Below are positions 13,572 to 17,015 of a stretch of DNA of 17,015 nt, in pieces (position 1 is the first letter of the stretch; every line of letters begins with the position of its first letter). Under the pieces are notes generated by a model. That model saw only the letters and a program-made list of their open reading frames with translations. It had not been told where the DNA came from and did not search any database. Origin of the DNA: Bacillota bacterium. Lineage in GTDB: Bacteria > Bacillota > Clostridia > Tissierellales > Sedimentibacteraceae. A program made the position numbers and the translations under genes. The stretch spans positions 1-17,015 of the forward strand of contig JARBUP010000028.1 of NCBI GenBank assembly GCA_029239575.1, given 5' to 3'.

Positions 13572-15425
13572 ATGAACGGTTTATATTATACTTTAAATAA
13601 ATACCGCAAACAAATTCTCATATTGATTGATGCCATAATAGCCTTAGTATCATATGCAATTCCTATGGTTATTTCTGATTCGCAACATGAAAATATTTTA
13701 GTTTTTTTAGAAAGTATTATAATTTTTATAGTAATTTATATTGGAACATTTTTAGCAATGGGTGTTTATAAAAATATGCTTAGGTACGCTGGCATCCAAG
13801 ATATATATCAATGCTTGAAAGCATCTGGACTTGGAAACTTAATATTTTTAATCGTTACAATAAGATTAAACATTATTATTAGTTATTATGAATATTTTTT
13901 GATGCTATTAATATCAAGTTTTTTAACTTCGTCTATTAGAATTGTGTATAGAACAATTAATATTTATAAGCATAATTTTGATACTAAGATAAAAATAAAT
14001 GTGATGATAATAGGAGCAGGAAGGGCAACAGATTTGCTGCTAAGTGAATTAGATTATAATAACCCTTACAACTACTCAATAAAATGCATAATAGATGATG
14101 ATGAAACAAAAAAAAACAGGGATATGCACAATATTCCTATAGTAGGGGATAAAAATAAAATTGCTGAAATGGCATCTAAATATTTAATAGAATTAATAAT
14201 TATTTCTATGCCGTCCGTTGATGCAGAAAATAAAAAAAATATAATAGAAATTTGTACAGCTACAAAATGTAAATTAAAAATACTTCCAGCTATTTGTAGC
14301 TTAATATCAAGTGATGATAAATTAAATATAATAAATAAAGTAAGAGATGTCCAAATTGAAGATTTGCTTGGAAGGGATCTTATAATATTGGATTGCTTTT
14401 TAATAAAAAAATATATTAAAAATAAAACAGTTTTAATAACTGGAGGTGGAGGGTCAATTGGTTCAGAACTCTGCAGACAAATAGCATCTTACTCTCCTAA
14501 AAAAATAATTATTTTAGATATATATGAAAACAACATTTATGAAATTCAGCAGGAATTAATAAGAAAATATAATGATGATTTAAATATAGAAGTAGAAATA
14601 GCTTCCATAAGGGATAAATTAAAACTACAAAAAATATTTTCATCTAAAAAAATAGATGTAGTTTTTCATGCTGCTGCTCATAAACATGTTCCATTAATGG
14701 AACATAATCCAGAAGAAGCAGTTAAAAACAATATTATTGGAACTTATAATTTAGTATTATTAGCTGACAAATATGAAGTAGATAAATTTGTGTTAATTTC
14801 CACTGATAAAGCCGTTAATCCCACAAGCGTTATGGGAGCTACTAAAAGAGTTTGCGAAATGATAGTACAGTCATTTAACAAGCACAGTAATACTGATTTT
14901 GTTTCGGTTAGGTTTGGCAATGTTTTAGGAAGCAATGGATCAGTTATACCTCTGTTTATTAAACAAATAAAAGCAGGTGGGCCTGTTACAGTAACTGGTG
15001 AAAATGTTACAAGATATTTTATGACTATAGAAGAAGCGGTACAGTTAGTAATGAAAGCTGCCTCCATAGCAAAAGTCGGAGAAATTTTTGTGCTTGATAT
15101 GGGCGAACCAGTAAAAATTAAAGATTTAGCTTATAAATTAATTAAGATATATGGTTTAGAACCTGATATAGATATTAAAGTAGTTTATACAGGTTTAAGG
15201 GCAGGAGAAAAAGAATATGAAGAACTTTTCTTAAATGATAAATATGTATATGAAGGATCCGGTGTTTCTAAAATATTTATTGAAAAGTCAATAGATTATA
15301 ATGAAGAACAATTATTTGAAATAATTGCTGAAATGAAAATTGCAGCAAAAAATAATGATACGGACTTGATTATGAAACTATTAAATAAGGCAGTGCCTAC
15401 ATTTAAATATAATTATGAGAAATAG
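13572..15425 (+). CDS. Membrane-bound NDP-sugar 4,6-dehydratase (CapD/PglF/EpsC family)
   Basis: This 617-residue protein has about four N-terminal membrane helices (residues 13-35, 42-63, 86-105, 107-125). A small Rossmann-like sensor domain (G-A-G-R-A-T, 148-153) and a catalytic SDR domain follow. The catalytic domain carries I-T-G-G-G-G-S-I-G-S (289-298, NAD binding), H-A-A-A-H-K-H-V-P-L-M-E (366-377) and S-T-D-K-A-V-N-P-T-S-V-M-G-A-T-K-R (410-426). Met421 replaces the SDR tyrosine, with K425 four residues on, as in PglF and FlaA1-type dehydratases that make UDP-4-keto-6-deoxy sugars from UDP-GlcNAc. The aminotransferase next door fits this product. GGGGAGGGG precedes the ATG. The exact sugar stereochemistry cannot be read from sequence. 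Confidence 0.93.
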   Translation: MNGLYYTLNKYRKQILILIDAIIALVSYAIPMVISDSQHENILVFLESIIIFIVIYIGTFLAMGVYKNMLRYAGIQDIYQCLKASGLGNLIFLIVTIRLNIIISYYEYFLMLLISSFLTSSIRIVYRTINIYKHNFDTKIKINVMIIGAGRATDLLLSELDYNNPYNYSIKCIIDDDETKKNRDMHNIPIVGDKNKIAEMASKYLIELIIISMPSVDAENKKNIIEICTATKCKLKILPAICSLISSDDKLNIINKVRDVQIEDLLGRDLIILDCFLIKKYIKNKTVLITGGGGSIGSELCRQIASYSPKKIIILDIYENNIYEIQQELIRKYNDDLNIEVEIASIRDKLKLQKIFSSKKIDVVFHAAAHKHVPLMEHNPEEAVKNNIIGTYNLVLLADKYEVDKFVLISTDKAVNPTSVMGATKRVCEMIVQSFNKHSNTDFVSVRFGNVLGSNGSVIPLFIKQIKAGGPVTVTGENVTRYFMTIEEAVQLVMKAASIAKVGEIFVLDMGEPVKIKDLAYKLIKIYGLEPDIDIKVVYTGLRAGEKEYEELFLNDKYVYEGSGVSKIFIEKSIDYNEEQLFEIIAEMKIAAKNNDTDLIMKLLNKAVPTFKYNYEK

Positions 15426-15441
15426 ATTGTGAGGTAAATTT

Positions 15442-16686
15442 ATGACTGAAGGGAAAATTAGAAACATACCATTTTCTCCACCTGATATTACCGAAGCAGA
15501 AATAGAAGAAGTAAAAGAAGTTATGAAATCCGGTTGGATTACAACCGGTATAAGAACAAAAGAATTAGAAAGAAAAATTGCCGAATATATTGGAGTTAAA
15601 AAAGCTGTATGTCTAAATTCAGCAACTGCAGCATTAGAACTTACTCTTCGTATTTTAGGTATTGGCCCAGAAGATGAAGTAATAACATCCGCATATACGT
15701 ACACAGCTTCTGCTTCAATTATAGAACATGTTGGAGCAAAAATTGTTTTAGTTGATACAGCAAAAAATTCATTTGAAATGGATTATGATGAGCTTGCTAA
15801 AGCAATTACTGAAAATACTAAAGTTATCATTACTGTTGATATAGCTGGTAAAATCTGTGATTACGATAGGATTTATGAAATTATTGAAAGTAAAAAAAAA
15901 TTATTTAAAGCAAAAAATGAAATTCAAAAAAAATTTAATAGAATAATTATATTGGACGATGCATCCCACGCATTTGGTGCTAAAAGAAAAGGAAGCTACT
16001 CTGGTCAAGTTGCAGATTTTACAACATTTTCATTTCATGCAGTTAAAAATCTTACTACTGCTGAAGGTGGTGCAGTTGTTTGGAGAAATGACCTTAATTT
16101 AGATGATGAGTATTTATATAAAGAGTTCATGCTTTACAGCCTCCACGGACAGACAAAGGATGCTCTTTCTAAATCCCAAATAGGTGCATGGGAATATGAC
16201 ATAATTTATCCCGGTTTTAAATGTAATATGACCGATATAATGGCAGCTATTGGATTAAAGCAATTGGAAAGATATGATGGATTATTAAAAAGACGTAAGG
16301 AAATTATTGAAATGTATGATAAAGCATTTCTTCCTTTAAATGTAAATGTTCAAACTATAAAACATTTTGGAGATGATTATGCTTCTTCAGGACATTTGTA
16401 TATAACAAGGGTTCAAGGAATAAATGAAAAAGAAAGAAATGAAATTATTATTAATATGGCTAAGAATGGTATATCCTGCAATGTTCATTTCAAACCTCTT
16501 CCTTTATTTACTGCGTACAAGAATTTAGGTTTTAATATTCAAAATTATCCAAATGCATACGATATGTACAAAAATGAAATTACTTTACCACTTCATACTC
16601 TTTTAAGCGATGAAGATGTTGAATATGTCATAGAAAAATTTCTTTATGAAACTAATAAATTTTATAAATTTAAAAATGAAGTTTAG
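15442..16686 (+). CDS. DegT/DnrJ/EryC1/StrS-family sugar aminotransferase
   Basis: This 414-residue PLP enzyme would aminate a 4-keto (or 3-keto) NDP-sugar. The PLP lysine is K202 in S-F-H-A-V-K-N-L-T-T-A-E-G-G. The cofactor-pyridine acid is in L-D-D-A-S-H-A-F-G-A (D173), and N-S-A-T-A-A-L-E (59-66) binds phosphate. Between the D-I-A-G block and the D-D-A-S-H block there is a lysine-rich insert (about 146-168) that makes it longer than PglE (about 386). The upstream dehydratase, 16 bases away, suggests a PglF-PglE-like pair making UDP-4-amino-4,6-dideoxy-GlcNAc or an epimer. GAGGT precedes the ATG. No acetyltransferase (PglD-like) is visible before the window ends. Confidence 0.92.
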   Translation: MTEGKIRNIPFSPPDITEAEIEEVKEVMKSGWITTGIRTKELERKIAEYIGVKKAVCLNSATAALELTLRILGIGPEDEVITSAYTYTASASIIEHVGAKIVLVDTAKNSFEMDYDELAKAITENTKVIITVDIAGKICDYDRIYEIIESKKKLFKAKNEIQKKFNRIIILDDASHAFGAKRKGSYSGQVADFTTFSFHAVKNLTTAEGGAVVWRNDLNLDDEYLYKEFMLYSLHGQTKDALSKSQIGAWEYDIIYPGFKCNMTDIMAAIGLKQLERYDGLLKRRKEIIEMYDKAFLPLNVNVQTIKHFGDDYASSGHLYITRVQGINEKERNEIIINMAKNGISCNVHFKPLPLFTAYKNLGFNIQNYPNAYDMYKNEITLPLHTLLSDEDVEYVIEKFLYETNKFYKFKNEV

Positions 16687-16716
16687 ACAATACAGAAATT
16701 ATTTTTGGTGATTTGT

Positions 16717-17015
16717 ATGACTATAATTGATTATATAAAAAGGGCTTTTTATAAACCTTGTTGGAAGTTGGCTTATAGGGAATGTAATAAAGAAAATTCA
16801 ATTAATTTAATTAATGGAAGCAACAAAATAGAATTTAATACATTAAATACTGAAGGAAATAATTGGTGTGCAGATCCATTTATTGTTAGACAATTTGATA
16901 AAATATATGTTTTTTGTGAATGTTTTATAAATGAAAAAAATAAGGGTGCAATTGCAGCAGGAGAATATAATAACGGTGAATTAAATAATATGAAAATTAT
17001 AATTGAACAAAATTA
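16717..17015 (+). CDS. Partial gene resembling the GINT1-type N-terminal beta-propeller domain
   Basis: The first 99 codons are seen and the frame is open at the window edge. A basic, aromatic N-terminus (Y-K-P-C-W-K-L-A-Y-R) is followed by N-N-W-C-A-D-P-F-I-V, then K-I-Y-V-F-C-E-C-F and K-G-A-I-A-A-G-E-Y. This W-x-A-D-P-F … Y-x-F-x-E … K-G-x-I pattern resembles the five-bladed propeller repeats found in glucosamine inositolphosphorylceramide transferase N-terminal domains and in bacterial polysaccharide-locus proteins. No signal peptide or catalytic motif is visible in this part. Translation would start from a weak GGTGAT site. Its place after the aminotransferase suggests a role in sugar transfer or modification, but function is unassigned. 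Confidence 0.6.
   Translation, partial: MTIIDYIKRAFYKPCWKLAYRECNKENSINLINGSNKIEFNTLNTEGNNWCADPFIVRQFDKIYVFCECFINEKNKGAIAAGEYNNGELNNMKIIIEQN

Noticed and set aside
14744..15067. A 107-codon minus-strand frame inside the dehydratase gene
   Set aside because: The conserved catalytic block of the dehydratase is encoded on the other strand here, and the antisense protein shows no known motif.

Overview
The window reads as a low-GC, AT-rich chromosomal segment of a Gram-positive anaerobe of the Clostridia/Tissierellia type. Three things point there: strong AGGAGG-type ribosome binding sites, some TTG and GTG starts, and Firmicutes-style gene families (CpsC/CpsD polysaccharide kinase pair, LytR-CpsA-Psr protein, IcaB-type deacetylase). 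All genes lie on the + strand. No rRNA, tRNA, CRISPR array, insertion sequence or phage gene was seen.

Layout: (1) 1-1320 holds the 3' part of ftsH (membrane AAA+ zinc protease), then a MarR-family regulator and a hairpin terminator. (2) 1321-8100 is a complete F1Fo ATP synthase operon in the order a-c-c-b-delta-alpha-gamma-beta-epsilon, with its own promoter region and a strong terminator. There is no atpI, and the c-subunit gene is tandemly duplicated. (3) 8101-10826 is a poly-beta-1,6-N-acetylglucosamine (PNAG) exopolysaccharide operon: synthase PgaC/IcaA, small partner PgaD and membrane-anchored deacetylase IcaB/PgaB. A promoter precedes it and a terminator that contains the last stop codon closes it. 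(4) 10870-17015 is the start of a second polysaccharide locus (capsule or secondary wall polymer). It encodes an LCP ligase, the CpsC co-polymerase, the CpsD tyrosine kinase, a membrane-bound CapD/PglF-type UDP-sugar 4,6-dehydratase, a DegT-type sugar aminotransferase, and the beginning of a gene whose visible part resembles the N-terminal beta-propeller of GINT1-like proteins. The window ends inside that gene.

How the genes work together: the atp operon builds the whole energy-coupling enzyme. The c-subunit carboxylate site lacks the Gln and Ser typical of Na+-binding rings, so H+ coupling is more likely, although this is inference. The PNAG genes polymerise and partly deacetylate a biofilm polymer. 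The following locus makes an amino-deoxysugar precursor (dehydratase plus aminotransferase), controls chain length (CpsC/CpsD) and attaches polymer to the wall (LCP).

The most interesting signals are small. A 10-bp bulged hairpin sits exactly between the Shine-Dalgarno sequence and the start codon of atpD, and folding would restore normal spacing. The two c genes differ at about 35 of 225 bases but at only 3 residues. Spo0A-box-like sequences (TGTCGAA core) lie in the control regions of both the atp and PNAG operons, as a tandem 10-bp-spaced pair in the latter.
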